From positions 1-7,382 of the forward strand of contig WAOH01000156.1 in assembly GCA_015521385.1 (NCBI GenBank): DNA of 7,382 nt. Reading direction: 5' to 3'. The notes beneath the pieces were generated by a model. It was not told the origin of the DNA. It was given only the letters and a program-made list of their open reading frames with translations, and did no database searches. Of this stretch, positions 1 to 5,913 are shown one piece after another. This DNA is from Thermoproteota archaeon (lineage in GTDB: Archaea; Korarchaeota; Korarchaeia; Korarchaeales; Korarchaeaceae). A program made the translations under genes and the position numbers. Position 1 is the first letter of the stretch. Every line of letters starts with the position of its first letter.

Positions 1-1
1 G

Positions 2-271
2 TCAAGGGAGGAGCCGCTAGATCCCCTGATGGTGTTCCACGGGGAGGTTTCCTTGGGGATCGGAGACGTCTTCTGCTATTCGATGGCCGCGGCTGTCTCC
101 CTGAGATCCCTGCCCGTGAGCGCGGCCGTGATTCCCCTGCTGTCCCTGAATCTTGGGATCCTGCTGACGCTATGGGCCCTCTACAGGACTGGAAGATCCC
201 TCCCCGGGCTCACCATTCCCGTTTTCCTCTGGCTCTCCGCTCAGCTCTCGTTGCTGTTCCTCGGGGGCTGA
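2..271 (+). CDS. Presenilin/SPP-like intramembrane aspartyl protease, C-terminal fragment (5' end outside window)
   Basis: This is the last 89 codons of a polytopic membrane protein, and the frame is open to the left edge. The segment LGIGDVFCYS (residues 18-27 of the fragment) matches the second catalytic motif of presenilins, GxGD (human presenilin reads LGLGDFIFYS), so D22 should be one of the two catalytic aspartates. A long hydrophobic helix follows (about 39-60). SLPGLTIPV (66-74) then sits where the family has its PALP motif, here varied to PGLT, and a last hydrophobic helix ends at the stop. By family knowledge these enzymes cut transmembrane helices or leftover signal peptides within the membrane; archaeal members belong to Pfam PF06550. 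The partner aspartate (YD motif) would lie left of the window. The ATG at 29 is internal and is not the start. The last 102 bp overlap the 3' end of ccmF on the other strand. The family call is firm; the substrate is unknown. Confidence 0.85.
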   Translation, partial: SREEPLDPLMVFHGEVSLGIGDVFCYSMAAAVSLRSLPVSAAVIPLLSLNLGILLTLWALYRTGRSLPGLTIPVFLWLSAQLSLLFLGG

Positions 272-3166
272 GGACCCACGGGACCTCCTCAGCCCCGCGA
301 TAATCAGGTAGAGCTCGGAGAGGGCCATGAGGATTATCCCCCACCAGAGCAGACCGACGTAGGGTATCACCTTCACCTGAACGAAGGCGCCGGAGGTCCT
401 GAGGGTCGAGTTCGCCGGATCGAAGCGGTGAGCCAGGTCGTAGAGGTCCAGGGTGTATGGGAGCAGCATCTCCTCCTGAACGGACTGACCCAGGTAAGCT
501 GAGGTGAAGAGCGATGCCAGGGCCAGCTTCTGATCCTCCGCGAGCCCCTTGAACGACTCGTGGAGGTAGTAGACCATCAGCTCGTGGAAACCTATGCTCC
601 ACTTCCTGTCCTTGACGACCGGAGGGTTGAACACCATGTAAAGGTCCCCCAGACCGCTGGGAACGGTCAGCACGTGGGCGACCAGCCCGTGGATGCCTTG
701 AGCCTCGCCGTTGGCGTCGAACCTGATATCCAGCGACCTCTCGGAGTCGCCGGCCGCGATCGTGAGGGACAGCTTCGCCCCCTCAGGTAGCTCCTTGGGT
801 ATGGGGAGGTATCCTAGGCAGCTGAGAGCAGCCTCCTGGTGCGTGTGGATGATATCCTTGCAGTTCCCCGGGAGAAGCTCGCCTATCAGCTTTGAGGTGA
901 AGGTCTCGTTCGTGAGCAATTTGGATAAGCCGTGATCCTCGAGGATCCTCAGGACATCCGACGATATGGTTCCCTGGGTGAAGGCCACGTAGAGGACCAC
1001 GTCCCTTCCCTTCAGAGTTGCGGGTATCTCCACGTCCCTCTCACCGCGGTAAATGCCCCTCTCAATAACGAGGGTCGAGTTCGGTGCCACTATCGTTCCA
1101 TTGAGGTTCTTTGGGAGGGAGTGACCCTGCCTCAGCATGTCGAAGAACACCAGCGAGGCCCGCTCGACCTCGAGAGTGCCGTTGGGGGCGTTAAGGAGGA
1201 GCGGTCTCGGGAACGTCAGGTTCACCATCACATTGGGGGATGCCCTCACATCGGTCAAGCCTGCTAGGGTCACGTTCCCGACGACTATCATCCTGAGGGT
1301 GGTCTCGTTGCCCCTCGCACCCAGGAAGGCCGCGATCACGGGATCTGAAACGGAGATGGACACCTCACCCAGGTCCCTCGACTCCTTGGACGCGTTCACC
1401 ATCGTCGTCAGGACCGCACGCGCTTTCGACTCGTACCTGCCGCTCGTCCTGACCCCGTCCCCGAGGGCCCTGTATATCCCGAGCACCCCGGCCTCCTCCA
1501 GCCTCCTCTCGCCCTCCCTCACCTGCCGAAGGGCGTCGCCGAAGTTGGTCACCAAGACGAGCATCGTGAGGCTGGCCCTCCTGTATATGTCCGATTTCCC
1601 GACGTAGGGGGTGTAGAGATCCACGTCACCGCCGTAGAGGCTGTACTCGTATCCCCTCAGCTCTATCCCCAGACCATCGACGCTGAGCTCACGACCGTAG
1701 GGGAGCGTGACGTCCCTGAAGTAAGACCTGTTGTAGGCGAAGGGTCCGCTCATCAGTATGCCGAGCATCGTGAGAGCCATTGCGGCGTGCAGCAGCGATA
1801 TGGAGGACATCTCTCCCAGCCTGTCCCTGGCGTAGATGTAGAGGGCCGCGAGCCCTGAGAATAGGCCAGCGACCGTGAAGGGGAGCAGTATGGATATGAT
1901 CAGGTTGGTGGTGAGGGAGCTAGCTGGGGACCAGATGATGTCCCTCCTGAAGGTCAGGTAGAGCAGGATCGCCGATACTAGCGAGAGCCCCTCTATAACT
2001 CCGAGTACCTCCCTCCATCCCAGTCTCGCCCCCAAGGTGCACATCGGGAGGGAGACCATCAGCAGAAGGGCGAAGGGGAAGAGGATCGGGTGGAAGAATT
2101 CTATGCCGGAGTCCATCTGGGGGACGTCGATCCTCATTCCCAAGGCGCTGCCTATGGATCCGCCAGCGAGCACCGAGAAGAGCACCAAGAACATCATGAA
2201 CAGCGAGAAGTAGGAGAGGACGAGCCCCGTCCTGTAGGGACTGGAGGTCACCTTCCCTATACCGGCTCCCCCTCCCCTGGACCCCCTTATGCCCTCGGCT
2301 ATGAAGAGGAAGGTGAGCAGGAGCGTCAGCGCGCTGGTCATAGACTGGGGAGAGGCGAAGCTGTGGAGGGGAGAGATGCCCACCCTGGTGACCAGTATGG
2401 CCAGGAAGACGCTCCCCGCCGCGGTCATCTGGGTAGAGTAGGAGAGCTTCCTGTCCAGGGGCTTGACGTGGAATGCCGCGGTCAGGGCGAGCCAGGGGGT
2501 CAGCTCGGCGGTTTCCACGGGATCCCAGGCCCAGTAGCCTCCCCATCCGAAGGTCACGTAGCTCCAGTAGCCGCCTATGGCTATGCCCAAGGTCAGCAGG
2601 AGCCAGCCGGTCCTAGCCAGCAGGTCGCTGGCCCTCTCGTGTCCGCTGTAAAGGGACACCGCCGAGGCAGCTATCAGGGCATAGGCGGTGAAGGTCGAGA
2701 GGGGATGGGGGTATATCCAAGGGCTCTTCAGCAGGGGGTTCAGCCCCATGCCGGTCGCCACGGCGCCGTGGAATGACTCGAAGGCCCCGTTCAGGAATGC
2801 CAAGGCCAGGGATGAGAGTATCAGCGCTCCGTATCCGGCGTTCAGTATCGCATCCCCGTGGTACCTCCTGTGAATGAGGGCGACCGCCGCGAGGACCGTG
2901 GTAAGGAGGAAGAGGCTCCCGCCCCCGCTGGACCAGCTCGAGGCTATCTTGAATATGAGGGGAAGCCCCATGGAAGACGTCTCGTAGACGGGCTTGAGCG
3001 TGTAGTCCTGGGCCACGAAGGCCCAGACGTAGAGGAACCAGTCAAGCAGGATTATCGCGTGAGCAACGAGCCCGAGCTTCACTACCCTCCTCCTGATGGA
3101 GGAGTAGGCGACATCGGCGAGGAGGACCGCACCACCTAGAAGGGCTACCATCCCGGTGTAATGCAT
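170..3166 (-). CDS. ccmF: CcmF, cytochrome c haem lyase subunit, with very large extracytoplasmic domain
   Basis: CcmF takes haem from CcmE and joins it to apocytochrome cysteines on the outer face of the membrane. The N-terminal 475 residues look canonical. DYTLKPVYETSS (54-65) and the following lPxxFKxASxWSSGGGSL stretch match the CcmF/CcmC-type cytochrome assembly family. The WWD motif is W208-GGYW-AWD215. Candidate haem-ligand histidines are H153 (YPHPL), H268 (PLHSF) and H460 (LLHAA); H359 (EFFHP) is another conserved-looking position. About 14 helices precede residue 475 and one closes the protein (935-958). The protein is 998 residues against about 650 in E. coli, and almost all the excess is in the external domain, roughly 480-935. 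That domain holds nine N-x-S/T sequons (a tenth is at N479) and only two cysteines, C769 and C783. The ATG lies 4 nt after the stop of the preceding gene. A 39-residue acidic, Gly/Ser-rich tail follows the last helix and is antisense to the end of the protease gene. Confidence 0.95.
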   Translation of the reverse strand: MHYTGMVALLGGAVLLADVAYSSIRRRVVKLGLVAHAIILLDWFLYVWAFVAQDYTLKPVYETSSMGLPLIFKIASSWSSGGGSLFLLTTVLAAVALIHRRYHGDAILNAGYGALILSSLALAFLNGAFESFHGAVATGMGLNPLLKSPWIYPHPLSTFTAYALIAASAVSLYSGHERASDLLARTGWLLLTLGIAIGGYWSYVTFGWGGYWAWDPVETAELTPWLALTAAFHVKPLDRKLSYSTQMTAAGSVFLAILVTRVGISPLHSFASPQSMTSALTLLLTFLFIAEGIRGSRGGGAGIGKVTSSPYRTGLVLSYFSLFMMFLVLFSVLAGGSIGSALGMRIDVPQMDSGIEFFHPILFPFALLLMVSLPMCTLGARLGWREVLGVIEGLSLVSAILLYLTFRRDIIWSPASSLTTNLIISILLPFTVAGLFSGLAALYIYARDRLGEMSSISLLHAAMALTMLGILMSGPFAYNRSYFRDVTLPYGRELSVDGLGIELRGYEYSLYGGDVDLYTPYVGKSDIYRRASLTMLVLVTNFGDALRQVREGERRLEEAGVLGIYRALGDGVRTSGRYESKARAVLTTMVNASKESRDLGEVSISVSDPVIAAFLGARGNETTLRMIVVGNVTLAGLTDVRASPNVMVNLTFPRPLLLNAPNGTLEVERASLVFFDMLRQGHSLPKNLNGTIVAPNSTLVIERGIYRGERDVEIPATLKGRDVVLYVAFTQGTISSDVLRILEDHGLSKLLTNETFTSKLIGELLPGNCKDIIHTHQEAALSCLGYLPIPKELPEGAKLSLTIAAGDSERSLDIRFDANGEAQGIHGLVAHVLTVPSGLGDLYMVFNPPVVKDRKWSIGFHELMVYYLHESFKGLAEDQKLALASLFTSAYLGQSVQEEMLLPYTLDLYDLAHRFDPANSTLRTSGAFVQVKVIPYVGLLWWGIILMALSELYLIIAGLRRSRGSSAPEEQQRELSGEPEENGNGEPGEGSSSPVEGP
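264..296. repeat. 11-bp perfect inverted repeat at the convergent gene end
   Basis: The arms GGGGCTGAGGA (264-274) and TCCTCAGCCCC (286-296) are exact reverse complements, separated by an 11-nt loop. The left arm contains the TGA stop of the protease gene (269-271). On the minus strand the repeat lies at the junction between the last membrane helix of CcmF and its hydrophilic tail. It could act as a transcript-end hairpin for the plus-strand gene, but no T-run follows on either side, so an intrinsic terminator is unproven. Confidence 0.6.
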
Positions 3167-3170
3167 GAGT

Positions 3171-4238
3171 TCACCCCACCAGCAAGAGGTAGATCCCTAG
3201 GACAACGAGTATGCCGCCGCTTATCCTCTCCAGCCAGGCGGGGTTCTTCATGGCCTTGGAGAAGGCACCGGTCGCCCTCCTCGCTAGGTAGAGGGAGGCG
3301 ACCAGCGCGGCCGCCATGCCCAGCGCGAGCAGGGCCACGCCCGTGATCCCCGCCAACACGTCGCCGGTCGCGCTTATGAGGGCTATGTAGCCAGCGAGCA
3401 GCGGCAAACTGCACTGGAGGGACACAAGGCCGAAGCTGAAGCAGGCCGCTGGCAGACCGGACGACAGGAGCCCCCTAACCCTCTGACCCGGCAGGGGGCA
3501 GGATTCGGAGGCTGTGAATATGGTGAGGGATCCGAACAGTATGGCGGCCACGGCCAGGGCGAAGGTGAGCCCCTTGATTAGACCCGCCACGAAGGATGCT
3601 GCGACCACCATTAGGGAGCCGAGGACCATGGTACCGACGAAGGAGGACCCCATGCAAACTGCGTAATCTCCCTTGCCCCTCACCCTACCCATGGTGGCGT
3701 AGGCGGCGACTATAGGCGCAGAGCAGGGGGAGAGGGCGACCAGTGCACCAAGGAAGGGGAGCAGGGCTAGCGTCGCCGGTTCCCATCCCGAGACCTGCTC
3801 GCTGGATGCGCTGGACATCTTGGAGGCCGACTCAATCCACCTCCTGAAGTAGAGGGCCGGGTCGTCGGACTGAACCGGGCCCACTATCTTGGCCACCACG
3901 GCCCCCTCCCTGAGGACCAAGAACGTGGGGGTCTCGGTGACCCCGTACTCCATGAAGAGACGGTCGGTCTCCCCGGGAATGAGGGGAACATCCACCACAC
4001 GGACGCCCTCGGGTGGGGACGCCTCCACCCGCATCCAGTAGGGCCTCATCAGCTCGCACGATGAGCAGGTCTCGCTCCAGAACATGACAGCCACAGTCCC
4101 CTCCTTTAGCTGCTTGTCCAACTCTCCCGAGGATATCTGTATCGCAGCGCCCTTGCCGCTGAACGAGACCAGGAGTCCGAGGCCCACGGATGTCAGCACG
4201 ATGACGATGGCCAAGATGCTCTGATAGCTAACCCTCAT
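3171..4238 (-). CDS. Membrane-anchored thioredoxin domain fused to CcdA-type electron conduit
   Basis: This 355-residue protein should bring cytoplasmic reducing power across the membrane and use it to reduce disulfides in apocytochromes. Residues 5-25 form a signal anchor. A thioredoxin fold follows, with FWSETCSSC (active pair C58/C61) and a cis-proline motif ETPTF (P104). A Ser-rich linker (about 138-152) leads into a CcdA/DsbD-beta membrane domain with SPCSAP (C172) and QCSLPL (C276), the two cysteines expected to cycle in the membrane. Three further cysteines (C195, C247, C266) are not part of the usual CcdA pair. The order is Trx then CcdA, the reverse of the DsbD beta-gamma order, and one polypeptide appears to cover the roles of CcmG and CcdA. 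The ATG is 3 nt after the ccmB stop and is preceded by a strong Shine-Dalgarno. Domain assignments are secure; the client is inferred from the operon. Confidence 0.93.
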   Translation of the reverse strand: MRVSYQSILAIVIVLTSVGLGLLVSFSGKGAAIQISSGELDKQLKEGTVAVMFWSETCSSCELMRPYWMRVEASPPEGVRVVDVPLIPGETDRLFMEYGVTETPTFLVLREGAVVAKIVGPVQSDDPALYFRRWIESASKMSSASSEQVSGWEPATLALLPFLGALVALSPCSAPIVAAYATMGRVRGKGDYAVCMGSSFVGTMVLGSLMVVAASFVAGLIKGLTFALAVAAILFGSLTIFTASESCPLPGQRVRGLLSSGLPAACFSFGLVSLQCSLPLLAGYIALISATGDVLAGITGVALLALGMAAALVASLYLARRATGAFSKAMKNPAWLERISGGILVVLGIYLLLVG

Positions 4239-4241
4239 GAC

Positions 4242-4886
4242 TCACACCTCCAAAATGTAGCCGGCCAGCCAGGATGCGATCAGGGAGAAGAGAAGGCCCG
4301 ATAGGGCCAGTATAACGGCCCGGGAGTAGTCCCAAGAGGTCAGGAAAGAGAGGGTCTCCTGAATTATAGGGAGGCTAAGCACGAGGATCATTGTGGGTAG
4401 GAGGACCCCCCTCGCCCTCAGGTAGACCGAGATAGCTGAGGAGAGGGCGGATATCGACGCCAGGTAAACTCCGGAGGAGGCCACCAGGGAGTAGAGGTAG
4501 ATCGCCCCCTCCGTCCAGCCAGAGAGACCAACGGTGGTCAGGAAGGACAGCGTGATCAGGATCTCCAGCAGGAAGAAGGTCAGCAGGAGTTTCGCCAGGA
4601 AGAACGTTACCGGCTCGACGGGGGACATCCTGACCCCGTCCAGCGTGCCAAGATCCTCTTCCCTGACGACGGTCATGACGGAGGTGAAGACAGACAGGAA
4701 TAAGGCGATCAGCACGAGGCCGGTCCCGGCTAGGGGAAGGGGATCCCTCACCGGCAACCGGCTCAGGGAGAAGCCCAGAAGGCTCGAAGATGCTACGGAG
4801 AATATGGCCGCTCCCCCCAGCTCCGGTAAGTTCCTGGCCTCGAGCTTCAGGTCCTTCCACAGGATCCTCCTAACCTGTAACAGCAC
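4242..4886 (-). CDS. ccmB: CcmB, permease subunit of the CcmAB transporter
   Basis: This is a 214-residue hydrophobic protein with about six membrane helices (roughly 26-42, 55-73, 97-118, 129-153, 161-178, 189-211). It matches CcmB (E. coli 220 residues) in length, in position directly after ccmA, and in the cytoplasmic stretch REEDLGTLDGVRMSP (75-89). That stretch corresponds to the E/D-x-G-x-L-E/D region of CcmB and ABC-2 permeases that contacts the ATPase. With CcmA it is thought to drive release of haem-loaded CcmE from CcmC, not to export haem itself. The GTG start overlaps the last 17 nt of ccmA; it is chosen because a Shine-Dalgarno stands at the right distance and the preceding in-frame sequence belongs to ccmA. 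A general ABC-2 permease is the alternative on sequence alone, but the operon makes CcmB far more likely. Confidence 0.87.
   Translation of the reverse strand: MLLQVRRILWKDLKLEARNLPELGGAAIFSVASSSLLGFSLSRLPVRDPLPLAGTGLVLIALFLSVFTSVMTVVREEDLGTLDGVRMSPVEPVTFFLAKLLLTFFLLEILITLSFLTTVGLSGWTEGAIYLYSLVASSGVYLASISALSSAISVYLRARGVLLPTMILVLSLPIIQETLSFLTSWDYSRAVILALSGLLFSLIASWLAGYILEV
4245..4251 (-). promoter_or_regulatory. Shine-Dalgarno for the Trx-CcdA gene
   Basis: GGAGGTG lies 6 nt upstream of the ATG at 4238, inside the last codons of ccmB. It is the best match in the operon to the archaeal 16S anti-SD and supports this start and translation from an internal site of a polycistronic transcript. Confidence 0.75.
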
Positions 4887-5499
4887 TCAGCCTTCCCTCC
4901 CTGATCTCGTACACCCTCGCCTCCAGCTCCACATCTGCTCTGGGAGACGTTATGAGCACGGTCCTGCCCTCAGACACCGAGTGGGTGAGGAACTCGATCA
5001 GCCAACTCCTCCCAGCGTCATCCAACCCTGAGAAGGGCTCATCTATGAGGAGCAGGGGTGGGTCGTGGAGGAGGGCCCTGACCATGTCCACCCTCTTCCT
5101 CCAACCGTAGCTCAACTCGGCGACCCTCCGGTCCAAGAAGGCGTCCAGGCCCAGCTCTCCCAAGATGGACTGAACGTTGGATAGGTCGGCGTAGCCGTAG
5201 AGGCCCGCGTAGTAGATCAGGTTCTCCCGAACGGTCAGATCGCCGTAGAGGGGCGGGTAGTGGGGGACGTAACCCAGGAGTGACTTGGCGGCTGGGCTCC
5301 TCGCATCCCTCCCTCCCACCAGGACCTCCCCTCTGGAGGGAGCTACGAGCCCGGACGCCAGCCTGAGGATCGTCGTCTTCCCCGAACCGTTCGGACCGAC
5401 TATCGCCACCAGCTCCCCCCTGTCGAGGGAGAGGGTGATCCCCCTTATCACGTACCCGTCCCCGAAGCTCTTCCACACGTCCCTGAACTCTAGCAGCAC
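4870..5499 (-). CDS. ccmA: CcmA, ATP-binding subunit of the CcmAB transporter
   Basis: This 209-residue ABC ATPase has the length of CcmA (E. coli 207). Walker A is GPNGSGKT (35-42). Walker B is LLLIDEP with catalytic E154, and the D-loop is SGLD (157-160). Three other motifs depart from consensus. The Q-loop region reads GYVPHYPPLY, with His or Tyr where Gln is expected. The signature reads LSYGW (129-133) instead of LSGGQ. The switch-histidine position reads ITSPRA, with P186 where His normally stands. The protein probably binds ATP and may hydrolyse it slowly. It would power the release of holo-CcmE together with CcmB. The start is GTG, placed immediately after the TGA of ccmE and in the same frame. 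The assignment as CcmA instead of a generic ABC-2 ATPase rests on position between ccmE and ccmB. Confidence 0.92.
   Translation of the reverse strand: MLLEFRDVWKSFGDGYVIRGITLSLDRGELVAIVGPNGSGKTTILRLASGLVAPSRGEVLVGGRDARSPAAKSLLGYVPHYPPLYGDLTVRENLIYYAGLYGYADLSNVQSILGELGLDAFLDRRVAELSYGWRKRVDMVRALLHDPPLLLIDEPFSGLDDAGRSWLIEFLTHSVSEGRTVLITSPRADVELEARVYEIREGRLSAVTG
4891..4900 (-). promoter_or_regulatory. Shine-Dalgarno deciding the overlapping GTG start of ccmB
   Basis: GGAGGGAAGG lies within the 3' end of ccmA, and its GGAGGG part is 8 nt from the GTG at 4886. It supports the 17-nt overlap between ccmA and ccmB and suggests coupled translation of the two transporter subunits. Confidence 0.6.
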
Positions 5500-5913
5500 T
5501 CAACCACCCGTGGCCGGAGGGGCCTCGTAGGCCTTGTGGCACCCCTGCAGGATCTCCTTTATCTCCATCCTACCCAGCACGTCCCCCATCCTCTCCGGGT
5601 AGAACATGCCCCTCATGATCACTTCCTGTTCCACCGTCGAGTGGGAAGGGGGAGCCCCGTACTGGCTGATGAACCTGGTGAGGCCGTAAAAGGCGTAAAT
5701 CTTGCTCCCGTTCTCGTCCTTCAGCACGAAGAGTATAAGGTCCTCCTCGGGCAGGGTCTTTATGTCGGCCACGAGGGCCCTTACCGTGACCATCGTCGGC
5801 TTCCTGTACCTGGAGAGCTGGGATATCTGCTCGTAAGAGCTGGAGGTTATGGCCATGTACCCCACCAGCAGCACCACCAGCGCTATGGATGCGGCCAGCA
5901 TCACTGCCTTCAT
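5500..5913 (-). CDS. ccmE: CcmE, haem chaperone, archaeal CxxxY type
   Basis: CcmE carries haem covalently on the outer membrane face from CcmC to CcmF. The 137-residue protein has one N-terminal anchor helix (4-22), a beta-rich domain (about 40-122) with the OB-fold pattern, and a short flexible tail. The haem site near the C-terminus is C125-HKA-Y129, the CxxxY form known from archaea and some sulfate reducers, in place of the bacterial HxxxY. A histidine (H126) sits directly after the cysteine. A single N-x-S sequon (N68) lies in the external domain. The ATG overlaps the ccmC stop as ATGA, with a GGGAGAGG purine tract just upstream, so translation is probably coupled. The family match is by motif, size and operon position; the domain itself is divergent. 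Confidence 0.92.
   Translation of the reverse strand: MKAVMLAASIALVVLLVGYMAITSSSYEQISQLSRYRKPTMVTVRALVADIKTLPEEDLILFVLKDENGSKIYAFYGLTRFISQYGAPPSHSTVEQEVIMRGMFYPERMGDVLGRMEIKEILQGCHKAYEAPPATGG

Noticed and set aside
29..271. An independent 80-residue protein starting at ATG 29
   Set aside because: The in-frame codons before it are open to the edge, and the catalytic GxGD motif so close to the start shows that an N-terminal half is missing.
362..1729. A separate gene or frameshifted fusion inside ccmF encoding the external domain
   Set aside because: The frame is continuous with no stop, and the final helix after the domain is the expected last helix of CcmF, so it is an insertion within one protein.
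1920..2546. Minus-strand 208-codon frame inside ccmF in another phase
   Set aside because: Low-complexity Arg/Gly/Pro/Leu composition and full containment within the ccmF coding frame.
2090..2776. Long plus-strand open frame (228 codons) opposite ccmF
   Set aside because: It is rich in Gly, Glu, Arg and His with no recognisable motif, lies opposite the conserved WWD and histidine part of CcmF, and is explained by GC-rich antisense composition.
4534..5031. Plus-strand open frame (165 codons) opposite ccmB and ccmA
   Set aside because: Composition is that of an antisense shadow (Ser/Arg/Pro-rich), and both opposite genes are well supported.
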